NCBI RefSeq assembly: GCF_010389155.1
Contig: NC_057766.1
Span: forward strand, 34,109,516 to 34,173,515
Reading direction: 5' to 3'
Origin: Erigeron canadensis
Lineage: Eukaryota > Streptophyta > Magnoliopsida > Asterales > Asteraceae
DNA length: 64,000 nt
In this document: positions 40,741-53,835 of the stretch, in pieces
Numbering within the stretch: the first letter of the stretch is position 1
Layout: the number at the start of each line of letters is the position of its first letter
Translations under genes and position numbers: made by a program
The notes under the pieces: model-generated
Database searches by the model: none
Seen by the model: only the letters and a program-made list of their open reading frames with translations
Told to the model about the DNA's origin: nothing

Positions 40741-43700
40741 TTTAGGAAACTAAAAGCCTCTGTTATTTGTAGTAAGTTTTGTTTGTTAGAATTGTAATAA
40801 TCTCTACCATCTATATCTATATCTATATATACATATATATAATATAAAGTCGAGATATAGTTGCTTTTTTAGCACAAAAGTTGTGATCAAATTTTAAGTT
40901 AATGCTTAGATGTTATTATGTTTAATTCTAATTGTTTATCATCTTTGTATGTTGTTTATGATTCCTGAAAGTTAACTGAAAGAACGTGATCAAGGCATTG
41001 ATGAGGCAAATTATGAGTTTAATGTTGAATGTAAGTGTTAATTGTGTGTTGTTAATGGATTTTTTCATTCATTGTTCAAGAGTTGTAACCGATTTTTGAT
41101 AAATTTGAGTGATGGAAAGGGTTTTGGGTGGTTCGTATGGTATTCATAATGATATATATGTGTATGATGATGTATATGTAGTATTCATAATGATATAAAG
41201 TTGGAAGAGAGCACTCAACCGACATTGAATTCGTTAGGATCTATTGTAATTGTCTCACAGTGGATGCTTGTATGTTCAAGTATTCTTTATGTAAGTGTAT
41301 AAGTGTATTTGTACCCATTCTTTTATGCTTGTATTTGTACAGATGCTTTAGTTTCCAAAATTTCTTAATGTCACCCTAAATTGTAAAGCGCTGTTAGGTG
41401 AAGGTCGTTGTAGAAAGTGTTTGAATGCTGGAGCCCTTATATAAGGAACTTAGTAGTATCTGGGAATAATACGAGTTTGAGCACTTGCAAGGATGCAACA
41501 TTTGTTGCTCATGCTAGTCAAGTTGATGATGTCTCAGCTGTTGAGATTGCTCATTGTTTTTTCGATTTCAAGGGCTCGGTAACATATCAGGTATGGTTGT
41601 ACTTAGAAAGTAGATATGTATAGTGAAAAATTCACGTGTATGACCTGAACCGTCAGGATCTTTATAGTCCCTTCGTATATGTAGTGACAAGAACTTTCTG
41701 ACTCAATGGAGACATTGGGTTGCACTCTCAAAACTTATGCAATTTTACATGGTTCTAATCTGTATATTTGCATAACATGGTGAACAACTTTAATCCGATC
41801 TATATTTCGGGTAATGGTTTTTTTTGCGCCAAATAAACCATGAAACTTTCACTAGAAATACTCGTAAGGTTTCATGAAAGATAAACCATGTACTTATCAT
41901 CGTGTACTTAAAATAGTTGATACATTAAATAAACTTTTTAAGCATGTTGGATATAAATCCATTTAGGGTGGAGAAGGGTAACAATCCAGAAGTGTATATA
42001 GGGATCACGAAGTACCTTGGTATGATTACATGGATTTAGTACCGATAATGTATTTTGGTTCAACTAAATATGATGTTATCTGAAAAAAATATTGTTTGAT
42101 GATTTTTTTATGAGAAGTACGATGGTGTTTATATAGTTGGGCCAAGGTACATATGTCGGTAAGCTAATATATCTAAGTTGTAGCCTGACACTGTTAATGG
42201 TGATATTGTGTTCGTCTTGCAACAAAAGGAGCATCTCAAGTTTAACAGAAAATGAGATGACATAATTGATGAACACACTTTGGACCTTACAGAAGCACTA
42301 TAGTTCATCTGACCCATTTGGATAATAAGCAACTTTTGATCAAGTCCCTACGTGTGGATGTCATGAAATCTGGTAACTATCATACAAATCTCTTCTTTAT
42401 TTCTATTTTAAAGTACATTTTTGTTCTTTTAAAAATAAGTGTAAGAATTACATAAGTTGTATAATGGTCTGAACTGTTATTTGCATTTCATGTAGTTGAT
42501 GGGAAGATAGTGTTCCTGCTACTAGAGGTGGTGGCAGGTATTCCAACAACGGAAACACATACTAAAAGACCCTTCACCCTCTTAGTTTCTAATCATTGGG
42601 TATTCTGCATGCCATCACAGGTGCTTCTTCTTCCTTTGCTTCCTTTTCTCATTCGCTGTACATGGATCATTCAATGTGTTGTTAAAAAGGCTATTATATT
42701 TTCTCAGTTTGGTTAAAAGGCTATTACTTTCTGAGAAAACTAAAAGCCTCTGTTATTTGTAGTAAGTTTATTTGTCAGAATTGTAATAATCTCTACCATT
42801 ATAGATAATTTGTGGGTTCAGATCAGAATTCTTAAAAGCAAATTATATTGTTGGTTCAGCTCTGTAGATCCATTAATGGTCAAAACTTTTCTGCAAACAT
42901 AATCTTTATATATAATTACGAAGTATTTATAGGACCCTGCACTTCCAAAAATTAATTGAAAATTGATTGGGCAATTAGTGTTTTTTGTCCATTTAACTGG
43001 AAATCAGTTTTCTTCTAAGGCAATGAAGGTTGGGTTTTTGTGGCCTCCATCAGGTCGTGTAAAAGTAGAGCGTGTTTATGGAGGTATGTAACTGCTACCA
43101 GGTATTCTTCAAATGCTTATTTCTTTCCTAATTAACGTCAGTTGAATACTCCATCGGTGGCACCAGCATAATTGGACGACCTTGCGTTGGTACTGTTTTC
43201 AGAACTTCTAAAATTTGCATTACAACCTGTACATTCACTTTTGAACACTGATTCCGGATTATCTTTTGTAGTAACAGAATTGGACTCCTTTTGTCTAAGG
43301 TAAGGCCTTGAACTATCGTTTTATGTTTTTGGATCAGCCAGCTCACCGGGATTTTGGAAGAGAGCACTCAACCGACATTGAATTCGTTAGGATCTATTGT
43401 AATTGTCTCACAGTGGATGCTTGTATGTTCAAGTATACTTTATGTAAGTGTATAAGTGTATTTGTATCCATTCTTTATGCTTGTATTTGTACAGATGCTT
43501 TACTTTCCAAAATTTCTTAATGTCACCCTAAATTGTAAAGCGCTGTTAGGTGAAGGTCGTTGTAGGAAGTGTTTGAATGCTGGAGCCAGTATCTAAGGAA
43601 CTTTGTAGGATCTGGGAATAATATGACTTTGAGCACTTGCAAGAATGCAACATTTGTTGCTCAAGCCAGTCAAGTTGATGATGTCTCAGCTGTTGAGATT

Positions 43701-44040
43701 GCTCACTGTTTTTTGGATTTCAAGGGCTCAGTAACACATCAGGTATGGTTGTACTTAGAAAGTAGATATGTATAGTGAAAAATTCACGTGTATGACCTGA
43801 ACCGTCAGGATCTTTATAGTCCCTTCGTATATGTAGTGACAAGAACTTTCTGACTCGATGGAGAAATTGGGTTGCACTCTCAAAACTTATGCAGTTTTAC
43901 ATGATTTTAATCTGATATAATTGCATAACATGGTGACCAACTTCAATCCGATCTATATTTCAGGTAATGATCTTTTTTTGCGCCAAATAAACCATGAAAC
44001 TTTTACTAGAAAATACTCGTAAGGTTTCTTGAAAGTTCGA
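40741..44040. repeat. Large direct (tandem) duplication, two units
   Basis: Two blocks are repeated in the same order: 40745-40812 with 42734-42800 (AAACTAAAAGCCTCTGTTAT...), and about 41205-41885 with 43355-44035 (GGAAGAGAGCACTCAACCG...CTCGTAAGGTTTC). The second pair is nearly identical over about 680 bases. The connecting DNA differs in length (about 390 versus 555 bases). Both units carry the receptor-kinase ectodomain exon. Confidence 0.8.
41380..41600 (+). pseudogene. Ectodomain exon of a receptor-like kinase, first copy
   Basis: The block reads GRCRKCLNAG in one frame, then NLVVSGNNTSLSTCKDATFV and SQVDDVSAVEIAHCFFDF in another, ending at a good donor (CAG/GTATGG). The order and cysteines match the SPARK-type ectodomain of At1g49730-like receptor kinases (CRKCLNSG...YLRNL...NITLCTCRDAT...DD...LE...CFF). 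The frame change between the parts shows decay. Confidence 0.65.
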
Positions 44041-45711
44041 ATTTAGGTAATGCTTACATGCTACCAGGTCAAAAATGATGATGTGGCATTGATGTGTCAG
44101 TTACTTTGACCATGTTGTTTTTCCGAGTCGGCACTTATGTGGCATCAGAAAACCAGTTACCTTAGTTGGAAAATTTTGAAAGTTTTAAGGATTTTTCTGG
44201 GGCATGTGAAATAGAAATCTAATCAAAGCTGCTTACCTTTTTTTTCTTATAATCTTAATTTCCTAATATTTTACTGTGGAATATTATTACTCTGGATAAC
44301 CATAGTGTTAACTATCACTTTGTTTCTTCTATTTGTAGTTTTAACAGGATTCTCCCCGCCTGCAATTTTGCCCAAGTCATCTCCAAGTCCTTTGGTGCTG
44401 CTGGCCCAAGTCAACTCTCTTTAACAACATCTGATATTAGAGACCGTCCTTACCACCTCTCATTGGTTTCTGGTACTGGCATCATGATTACATTACTAGC
44501 CACTTGGATGCTGGTAGTAATGATTTTTCTTATTGGTAGAAAATGTAGAGAATTAAATGGAAAGACGCATCACCGATAGAACCTCAATGAAAACAATTTC
44601 TCAGCCTATAAAAAAATTCCAAGAAGGTATTGAATTCTATTTATCTGATTATGATTATTATATGTTTTTTTTTAAAAAAAAAAATTAAAACTACAGGAAG
44701 TGTATGCAGGTCCGTCATATATGTTTATATAACAGCTATAAAGAGACGAATAAAAGCAATCGAAAACTTCAGCAACAACTTTCTGGCAGACGATAATTCA
44801 AATAACAATTGATGTGGCAAATGCCTTGGCGATAATAATATACACCTTAAAGGAATTTCGCCATATTAAAGTTTATTAAAGCTGAAGTCAGAGATGAAGT
44901 TAAGCTTATCTTCATGCTGCCATATCTATACATTTAATAAGAGTAAGGTCAGCGGGCTCATAGGATTACCAAATATATCCTTCTAAAATGTGTTGTTGCC
45001 GGTAAAAACGTCACAGAGTGGTATGTTACTTAAGTTGATCACTTAATGCTAATAGTCACTATCATGCTGCCTAGCTTATGGATTGAGAATTTTTAAAAAA
45101 TTGTTCTTTATTTTCTCTGATAGGCTTATAGCCTTTCATCTATATGTAATTCTGGTTTATAAGATTCTGCTAAGGTTCTGCCCCTTTTTATTCAAGTTTT
45201 GTGTCTCAATGTTGGTAGTTACTTGTTTGAAAGAGTTAAAACAAGAACGTGTAAGGTGTAACACACAATGGCATAATACATGCAGGTATGCTTCTTTCTT
45301 TTCTTTGCCGATGAAATGATGAATATATTGATTGTGAATATTACATTATTAAAAGTTGGTACATGTTGCTTGCTGTTTGAAGGTATTGCCTATTAATCTC
45401 TTACATAATCCCCATCTCTTACTTTATACACTACAATTATCTGAATGTTGCGGTATTACCCGGGATGGTTAGCTAATTTACATAGCAACCAAGTTATTAG
45501 TTATTGATTGTCAACTATCTCCAATATTTTGTAGGCACGATCGTTGTTGGAAGAAGGTACCTTTAATGAGTTAATCGACCCTTGCCTTGGAAACTGTTAT
45601 TCAGATAACGAGGTTTATTGCATGATGCAATCTGCTGCGCTGAGCATTAAAAGGGATCCTCATTAATTTACGACCTCGCATGTCCAAAGTAATTCTTGGT
45701 TTTTAGAAATT
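43537..45711 (+). pseudogene. Receptor-like kinase pseudogene (At1g49730-like), kinase domain mostly lost
   Basis: Recognisable parts in order: the second ectodomain copy (43537-43741: RCRKCLNAG, frameshift, YLRNFVGSGNNMTLSTCKNA); a juxtamembrane and transmembrane part (44341-44640: GFSPPAILPKSSPSP in one frame, then VSGTGIMITLLATWMLVVMI and IGRKCREL in another); a short KAIENFSNNF block near 44750, like the usual KATDNFS start of the kinase region; and the C-terminal lobe (45535-45711: LLEEGTFNELIDPCLGNCYS, DNEVYCMMQSAALSIKRDPH). After DPH a four-base insertion (TAAT) brings a stop; in the next frame LRPRMSKV continues the family sequence. The ATP site and catalytic loop are absent from the 700 bases in between. 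It cannot make a kinase. Confidence 0.75.
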
Positions 45712-45744
45712 CACCTTTTACAAATCACGTAGAGTGACAAAATG

Positions 45745-45939
45745 CAGAGGCGGTACTAAAGGGGGGGCAAGGTGGGCAAATGCCCCCCTCCAAAATTTAG
45801 ATTTTGTCATGTATTTTTAAATTTTTCATGAATTTTTAAAATTTCTTATAGGTTTTTAACATTTTGCCTCCTTCTAAATTTACTTTTTATGATTTTTAAA
45901 TTTTGCCCCCTTCGTAATTTTTTTCTGGTACCGCCTCTG
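45745..45939. mobile_element. hAT-type MITE, 195 bp, perfect 8-bp target duplication
   Basis: The ends CAGAGGCGGTAC and GTACCGCCTCTG are perfect inverted repeats. The flanks are ACAAAATG at 45737-45744 and ACAAAATG at 45940-45947. The interior has two TGCCCCC-type blocks. Perfect ends and duplication suggest a recent insertion just after the kinase pseudogene. Confidence 0.92.
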
Positions 45940-46479
45940 ACAAAATGTATGGTTAGGGTGGGTAACGGGTCAAAACGGGTAACTTTGTAGTTTGATCTTG
46001 GTTCGGTTGTCAAAGGTCACTTATACCCATGTTAAGCATATTCTTCCATTTGCAGCCGATGCTCCCACTTTTTTTTGGGCAAGAACTTAAGACACTAACA
46101 AGTGTTTATGTGTGAAAGGGTTAAGGACTACTTAAGGTTGCTAGAGGGCGACATGATGAAGGGATCCAGTCATGTGGTGACACCTGGTTATGTATAATGT
46201 GGGCACAGCCTGTGTTTTGGGTCAATGTACATTGACCGTAGTGACCCATTAATCAACCTACCCATTTTCTATAGTTAACAAATATATATAAGATATTTCG
46301 ACTTATATTCCATCTGGTTGACCAACTAAGTTAAAAGTTTAAACTTTCATTTCTTGGTTTTCCGTGAGGTGCATGCTGTACTATGACCAGACCACCTCGA
46401 TAGATACTTTCTTTGCTTTACACTACTCTGATTAATTGTTTGTTGTTTACTATCCTGAATTAGCATATGCTTTTCCATA

Positions 46480-46912
46480 ATTATCGACTCAGCTTTTTTT
46501 GACTTGACTCAAAATGTGATTTTTCGATTCGTGACTCAAAACGTAACTCGAATCGTAAGAGTCAGACTATTTGATAATGTATAATTCAATAAATATATAT
46601 AAGTTTTTATTGTACAAATATAGTATTGTATTGATACATTAAGCTAAAAATAGTAAACATTATTAAAATCAAATCAAATTTAAAAGCATATAAAACATTT
46701 ATGTTCAAAAAAATATATAAAAAAATAAAAAATTATTTTGTGACTCGACTCGTGACTCGGATCATGATTCGTACTGACTCGTACAAAAAAAAACGAGTCA
46801 TGCTACGAGTCTAGAGCAAAACCGAGTCATTCACCGAGTCGCCTCGTTTTCACTTGATTTTGACTCAACTTGTACGAGTCGACTCGTGACTCGTACGAGT
46901 TTGACAACTATC
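46480..46912. repeat. Element rich in GACTCG / CGAGTC words
   Basis: Both ends are packed with GACTCGTACGAGTC-type palindromic words (for example ACGAGTCGACTCGTGACTCG) around an AT-rich centre. This layout is seen in some hAT-type MITEs. Exact ends and target duplication were not found. The segment at about 4540-5025 uses the same words. Confidence 0.5.
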
Positions 46913-47887
46913 AACTTTTATGTAAATATAGTTTGTGTTTCAATTAAGAAATTATGCGAGAGTTGAAACATTTTTTGATGTTGCGATTAGGATTATCTTT
47001 CACCTTTGGTAGTTTGGTTGATTGATATGTTTATATGATATGCACATTAGGATTACTACGCATCTTTGGTTGATTGATGTGTTGTGTTGTATGGATCAGG
47101 GTGCAGCTAGACGGTTATACTGCAAAAGAAGAACTTGGAGGTTGTTAGCTCGGTTGGGGGATCAGGTAAACATAAACTCGACCTCATTAGGACAGTTAAA
47201 TACTTCAAGTTAGAGGTTAGTAACATTGGGCTATTGAATATTTTCAGACCCTAATTTTTTTAATCTTTCTGAACCCTATAACATCTATAATTGGTGATGC
47301 AGTTTCAAGACTCTAATGACTAATGAGGAAGGCACAAATGAGAATCTTGATTTTACAGCACTTAAAGTCAGTTTTCTAAGTATACTTCACTGAGTACTTA
47401 CATGTATCAATTTAAACTTCGGGAATGTTTGGATGTGCGATAAAAACTACAAATATGATTTATTATCTTACTCATTTCCATTTGCACCATCTGTGATACA
47501 AATCAACCCAAATCGGCCTGTTCAAAACCAAATGAGTTGCATTTTCATGGAATTTACTGTGTACCACTTTAATTGTAACAAATGCTGATATTCATCGCGA
47601 TGTTTAAAAGAGCTGGTTAGAATCATTTCATGGTTCGTAAACTATATATGATAAATTGGGTATTTTTTGTAGTACATCATTTCTTCATTTTAAAATATTT
47701 TTGTAATTTTATGCTTCGAGTAGGAACCACTAAAAAAAAATAACATTGGCAGCTAGGAGTCATGCGGGTGTGGCAAGGAAAATGGTAAAATTATATGCAT
47801 GTCGGTCAAAAATGAGATGGGTTTAACCAAACACATATTGGCTCATCTTTCCTTTCGGATAACGATGTTTTTCAAGTGTTGAATATG

Positions 47888-48090
47888 ACAAGAGAAAATA
47901 TCCGCATATTGCGGCGGTGAGATGGTGGGGTGATAGGTCATAGTGTGTGTATGTCATTGAGTATCATAGGCAAATGCCTTAGCATTTGGCTATCACACTC
48001 TATGATTTAGCACCTCCTATGAATTATTACACTTTATGACCTATCACCCCACCATCGCACCGTCGCAACGCACAAATACTTTCTCTCGTA
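47888..48090. mobile_element. MITE with about 60-bp terminal inverted repeats
   Basis: ACAAGAGAAAATATCCGC, GGCGGTGAGATGG and GGGGTGATAGGTCATA on the left are matched by TATGACCTATCACCCC, CCATCGCACCGTC and ACTTTCTCTCGT on the right. A truncated relative is at 9172-9284. Confidence 0.75.
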
Positions 48091-48353
48091 TAACATAGAG
48101 CATTAGTAGGTGTTAGAAAGTTGAAACTTGAAACTTAAAACCTTATTTGTTTTATAATATGTATATAAAAAGAAATGGGGCTCCCACAATCTCCATCCAA
48201 CAATCACGTCTTCTCTCTCTCCTCTCTTCCTCTCTCCCATCGGTGAAGCTCCCTGAATTTGCTTGTCTCTCTCATGCGGTAAACTAGTGGGAACGGTGAA
48301 TCCGCGCAGCCCCCGCGGTAAACTCCTTTCCCCGTGTTCCACTCCCTTCCCCT

Positions 48354-48555
48354 TTAGTCACCATACGATATCCAAAATCCATAATTGGTTCCTAATTTCC
48401 TACTATAAACATTGAGGCATAGGTAGTTACATCTTATGGTACTCCTCCTTAAATCTTAGTCACCATACGATATCTAAAATCCATAATTGGTTCCTAGTTT
48501 CCTACTATAAACATTGAGGCATAGGTAGTTACATCTTATGGTACTCCTTAAATAA
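48354..48555. repeat. Tandem duplication, 102 bp x 2
   Basis: TTAGTCACCATACGATATC...ATCTTATGGTACTCC occurs twice, with the second copy 102 bases downstream; only two or three bases differ (for example ATATCC/ATATCT). Confidence 0.9.
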
Positions 48556-49899
48556 AAAGTAGTTGACTTGTTTCTTTCTAGTTCTGGAATGGAATTGTTA
48601 ATTCCAAAGGCAGCTGATTCTTTCACGTATGCTTTTGATGCGTACAAGGAATTTAATTGGATTAGACATATATGCCCCTACACTATGTTTATCAAATTTT
48701 ATCATTTTTACTCTTGTCCTCTCAAAGTTAAATTAAAATCGAAAACCAATAACGATTCTAACAGTACCCTATTTATTCCATTTCTGCCAATTCCAAAACC
48801 ATTAAACTATGGTCATATATATATGAGTAGGTTTTAGGTAAAATAAATAAAATAAGTATTAAAATAAAACATGTAAAACAATAAACTTTCTTTCACTAGA
48901 AATTACCCTGCATCAATATATATGTGAATCTCCGTGCATCAATTTTATCATGATCTAATGGTCAAGATGTTGTCTTATTTATTTTACTTTAATATTTGTT
49001 TTGCAATAACTAATCCCTATATGATTATATATTATATATTTTCTTTCTCACTCTTGACCTGAATAGCATAATCACAAAAATGTTTTTTTTTTCTTGTTCT
49101 CTTGACTTTATAATAAAATGTATGCAAATATGAGGCCTTTATCATCTAACACTAAATTTCTCCCGAATATGAAAATACTAAAAAAAAGAAGAAACGGTGG
49201 TGATTAACGGTCGGTCGCAAGACCGGCGAAGCAGAAGTATATTGAAGGCTTTTGCAGACCGGAGAAGAGGAAGAGGAAGCAGGTGACATATCACATATCT
49301 TCAAAGATATAAACAAATATGTCTGATTTATGTTTTGGATTTATTTATCTATATATATAAAGAGAAAGGGAGATGGATTCGACTAAAGAAACCATTGGAT
49401 CATAGGGAAAGAAATTTGGATCTTGTTTGGTAGCCAGAAGTCAAAGAAATTTGCCTCTAAAAATAAAAAATAAAAGAAAAGAAGGTAAATACGGTCTAGG
49501 GACATAATAGTCTATGCACATTAAATTTCGTTGTATGCATCAATAGTCTCCGTGAAAGAATCAGGCTCCATTCCAAAAGGCTCATTCCTTTGAAAAGTCA
49601 AATTTTTCTTTCCATCACTCCTATTTGTTTTCATTCCATTCCTACTTCAAGTAAGATTAGTTATGTCAAAAAAAACTTGTAAAAATCGTAGTTGAGATTA
49701 CACATATATGTTTTGCACATATCACTGTAGCTGATTTGTGTAACAATATAAGAGAAGAAAGAAAAAAGCAGCCCATGTTTGTGAATAACCTTATACAAAA
49801 GTTTCATAATATTATCATTTGCACAAAACATCCAGTTCAACGTGCTCATCTATACATCAAATCATACATTAAGATTAATCTAGTAAACCGCATCAAATC

Positions 49900-50028
49900 C
49901 CAAAAGATAAGAAATGATGTAGTTACTTAGATAAGGCACAAAGATACCATCATCAAGTCCGCAGAAAACTCCAAAAGATAAGAAATGATGTCGTTACTTA
50001 AACAAGGTACCACATACCATCAGCAAGT
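49900..50028. repeat. Tandem duplication, about 71 bp x 2
   Basis: CCAAAAGATAAGAAATGATG...GTTACTTA...CATCA(T/G)CAAGTC is repeated with a 71-base offset and several differences. It lies just past the stop codon of the minus-strand cystatin-like gene, so it would be in its 3' untranslated region. Confidence 0.75.
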
Positions 50029-51774
50029 CACTGTCAAAAATTTATGAAATTTGGGTCTCTGTAGTCGTAACCGCCATAAATAATTCCATAGAAGGTTTGT
50101 CTCCGACACATCCCCGTAAATTGAATGTCAGGCAACCATAGACCTACATCTACAGGTAAAGTTTCATCATAAATATAGACTAACAAAACACGACTGAGAT
50201 CAATACTACATCTGGTAGAAGCATGTAAAGTTTGGTGGATATTGTTAGCTCACAGGCACTGTTTTCATTTCAATAACTACAAAAAGAAATAAATTGAAAA
50301 CCATCAATACGTTAGATATGACAAGTGAAAGATTACACATAGATTTAATAATTTTAGTAACTCTATGGATATATCTACTGATTCACCCACAACTAAGTTA
50401 ACCTCGACTAGTCATTAGAGATGAATAGGCTTAAAAATAGAGCACGCACACAACAAAATAAACATGTTGTGACTGGTTAGACAAATGTGCCACCTACTTG
50501 AGGCTAAAAAATAGAGGACACACAAGTACAACAAAGATAGAACAGGTGGTGTTTTTTGTTTGCAAATGAAATAAACAAAACAGGGAGGTCATATCTAAAT
50601 CCAAACCAAAATTCAGAAAATTAGGATATCAGTACATGTATCATTTTTCATAAAATTTGGAAAAAGACCAAAAACGTGTGTTGCTTCACATTGGATTTCC
50701 ATGTCAGGTTTGCTCACAAACCAACATGTAAATCATGAACACTACCACTACTCCTAACAAGCAACAAACACAAAGTATAACTCGGTTAAGGCATAGATTA
50801 ATTACCTTCAGATCTTTTGGATTTGGATGCACGTCTGACCTTACCTGTATGAAAGATATACAATGTCCCATCAGAAAAATATACAATGTCCCATCATACT
50901 GAGAGGAGTTGCATGAAAACTTTAGCTTGTTTATAGAAGGAGCACAGTAGTGACTATAAAAATAGATCAGAGGGTTCTCATAAGTAAGCATACCCAAATT
51001 GGGAAAAAAGATGCTAAAAATAATAACTGCATACCCTGTTTTACACCGGTAAGGACAAGGCTCCACAAAGATTTTTCGCATTCATCAATGGTGCATGCAA
51101 CTACGGCCTCATAGATGCCACGGAAACCATCCTCGTCGCACCATATGGTCATCTGAAACTCATAGAAATCACCACTTTTAGAGTATGTGCACTTTCTAAA
51201 AGTAGGCGAACTGAGGCGACTGTGGTTTCCCCTCTCTACATACTAACAGCATAAACATGTTTGTGTAAGTATAACAGTCAATGATAAATAAAACAGATAA
51301 ATAAAACAAAAATAGATTCTATGTCTTATAAGAACAAAGCAAGAAGAAAAAAACCATACCTTCTCAAAGGCCTCGTTAAAGCCATTGACAGCAAAGTTTC
51401 CAATGACTTCAACGAACGGATGTTTAGTACTTAATGGGAAATTTAAAGTCAATCCTGTGCCTGGTATGTCAGAAAACTGCCACACAAATGAAATATAGAA
51501 TGAGATAGTCTGTCCAGCAGACTTGCACATGGGAACAAGGATAAACATTAAAACAAACAAGGGAGAGATGAATATCGTATATATACATTCCCCTCATCTA
51601 ACTCCTTAAATTCCCGCCAACTACGACTCTCGCACTCTTTCAAGGGAACATCATCAACTTGAGGCTCCGTGGAAAGGATGCAAATATAAGAATCATCGCA
51701 TAGACCATATTTGGACCCTGAAAAGGGAAAACTACCATTAGTATAGACGTTTTGATTATAAATTGCGATATATA

Positions 51775-53835
51775 ATATTATTTACCACCATTTTTCAGGT
51801 CACTACAGGCGGGCACAGAATTGGTTGTTTACAAACATAATTTTAATCGGGGTCATCACACTTATAGGTCTTGTTTATGTAAGTATATAATGTTTATATA
51901 TATTCTAGGAATTTGAAAATTATATGATGAGAATAGACATTGACAGGATGTAGATGATATGAAGATCGCTCCTGATTTTACTCGGGTCATCATGCAAACC
52001 GTATGTATATGGTGTGTTTAAGTCATACACCTCGCAGATGCATTATATCGGTCAAATATTTCCCTGGTATTGTCTTGGATGGCTGCTGTCTAAAACCTAC
52101 TTTGGATAAATTATCATTTTAGTGAAATCCAAAAACATATCCTTTTTGGCAAATTTATGTCTTGTGGTTCAAGCTTCATGCTAAAAGAGTGTTTTCTGTA
52201 ACAAGTTAACCTTCAAAAAAATTATACTTATTAGGATAATGGGATGACTGGCTAACATTAAAAGAGAACCGCAAAAGGAAGCAGTCTATTTGTCCAAAAG
52301 TATGCAGGACTTGCAATTTTGGGGAGCATGTAGGTATCTTCCATTAAATTTTTTTATTGTATATCAGAATGAAGTAATAACGAAGGTTTTCTTATTATTA
52401 CCAATACACCAAGTTAGGTCTATTATTTGGGAAGTTGCACAAGACTTGTCACGTCTTTTTGGTTCCTCTTTGCCCATGATTGTATGTTACTCTGTACTTG
52501 ATACCGTCCTTATTACACAATGTGTTTCTAACTATGAAATTTTAATAAACATTTTATATTTTTGGTAAGAATTCAAGCTTATTATTTATTCAGAGTACTC
52601 TTAATTTCATAGTTATGGTTAATTTCTTTATTTACTTTCTTATTCTTATAATGTATGGTTTTGGGTATAAAGAATTAACAAATATATAAGAGTATCATCG
52701 TATGTAGGTTCCATTCTCAGTTTGGCTTCCTTTTCTTCATAGCTAAAATCGAGTTAGATGCAAAACCGAGCAACTAGAATGCCTTAATTATCATCTTTTA
52801 AGTAGTAATCGTGTTAACCATTTGTTGGCCCCCAAAGATATGCTTTGCGTATCTAATCATTTTCAACTAATCTAGCTTTTGGCCGGTTATATGAACACTT
52901 AAGCAGGACTTTATTTCATGTATATTGGCTCTAAACTGATCATATTTCAAATCTAGATCATTCAGTTACACTGAAAACCTATACCCCAAAGCTTTTATAT
53001 GACGATTTTTGTTTATCATTTTTTTAATTCACCTATTTAGATATGCCCCTATTATTACACAGAAAAATAATACATACTGCTAAGTAAGAAAGTTTGTGTA
53101 TACACGTTTGTTGGTTTGTATTTAATGTATCAATACTACTGTATTATTGTGTATTTCTGATTACAAAACTGGAAGTATGCCTACATTATGAAGTAAGTTT
53201 GAACTGGCTAGCCAGAGGGTTTGATTATGTGTGGTGACTCGGTAATGATATGTAATGTAAGGCTAAAAAGATTTCTTTGTAAGCATAAAGAGTTTTTCAG
53301 ATATCGGGTTCCATATCTTTTCCTTGGTGAATGGGGGTCAACAGCGCAACTTCGAGATGATCGTGACATGCATAGGTGAATATTAGCCACCAAGTCAGCT
53401 TACTGTTCTAGATATCTATATGCGATTCATACAACCCATTTCTCTTTTCCATAGAAGGCTTTAGTATATTCTCTTTTATGTTATTCCATTTCTATTTATT
53501 CACCTTTATGTAACTATATGATATGTAATTGTAATGCAGGGTTAATCCTCCAAGCGTTTGCGTATCTAATGGTTAATTTATGAGCTACTTATATAACTTG
53601 CATTCATATCATTTGTTGTTAATCATATTTTAACGTGTTCACTATCTTAACATTATCAACACATACTCATATTTCAAACTAAATTAATGTCAGTGTATAT
53701 CATACATAGTTTGACAACATGAGTACAATGTAATTTGGTCAGAAATGTGGTATTTTATAAGTAATACATAATTATATATGTAAGTGAAAAGAAATTTTTT
53801 TGGGTTGTACGTGCGACACGCAGGTCTAAGCACTA
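51775..53835 (+). mobile_element. Probable gene-capturing Helitron in the long intron of copy A
   Basis: The 3' end shows a TGCG-ACA-CGCA hairpin followed by GGTCTAAGCACTAG and then T (53836), the Helitron terminus. The corresponding intron of copy B is only 122 bases and stops matching near 51775, so about 2 kb has been added. Inside are exon-like pieces on the plus strand with splice-like borders: GATGTAGATGATATGAAG...CAAACC/GTATGT near 51950-52000, a QVRSIIWEVAQDLSRLFGS reading near 52410-52470, and a HKEFFRYRVPYLFLGEWG reading near 53290-53340. Their source gene was not recognised. The 5' end was not found. Confidence 0.45.

Larger units (their letters stand above)
45948..50033. other. 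Intergenic region between the kinase pseudogene and the cystatin-like gene
   Basis: Mostly non-coding. It contains a GACTCG-rich element, a MITE at 47888-48090, a 102-bp and a 71-bp tandem duplication, and C/T-rich DNA at 48190-48360. Exon-like words at 47100-47170 (ARRLYCKRRTWRLLARLGDQ, then GTAAAC) and at 49215-49285 (a KYIEGFCRPEKRKRKQ reading) could be remnants but were not tied to a family. Confidence 0.4.

Noticed and set aside
43128..43367. 79-codon minus-strand frame between the duplicated units
   Set aside because: It looks moderately protein-like but has no recognised motif, no splice context and no counterpart in the first unit.
48290..48330. CGCGCAGCCCCCGCGG patch resembling the U1 terminal stem
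   Set aside because: Only about 12 bases match, with no U1 body, Sm site or promoter around it.
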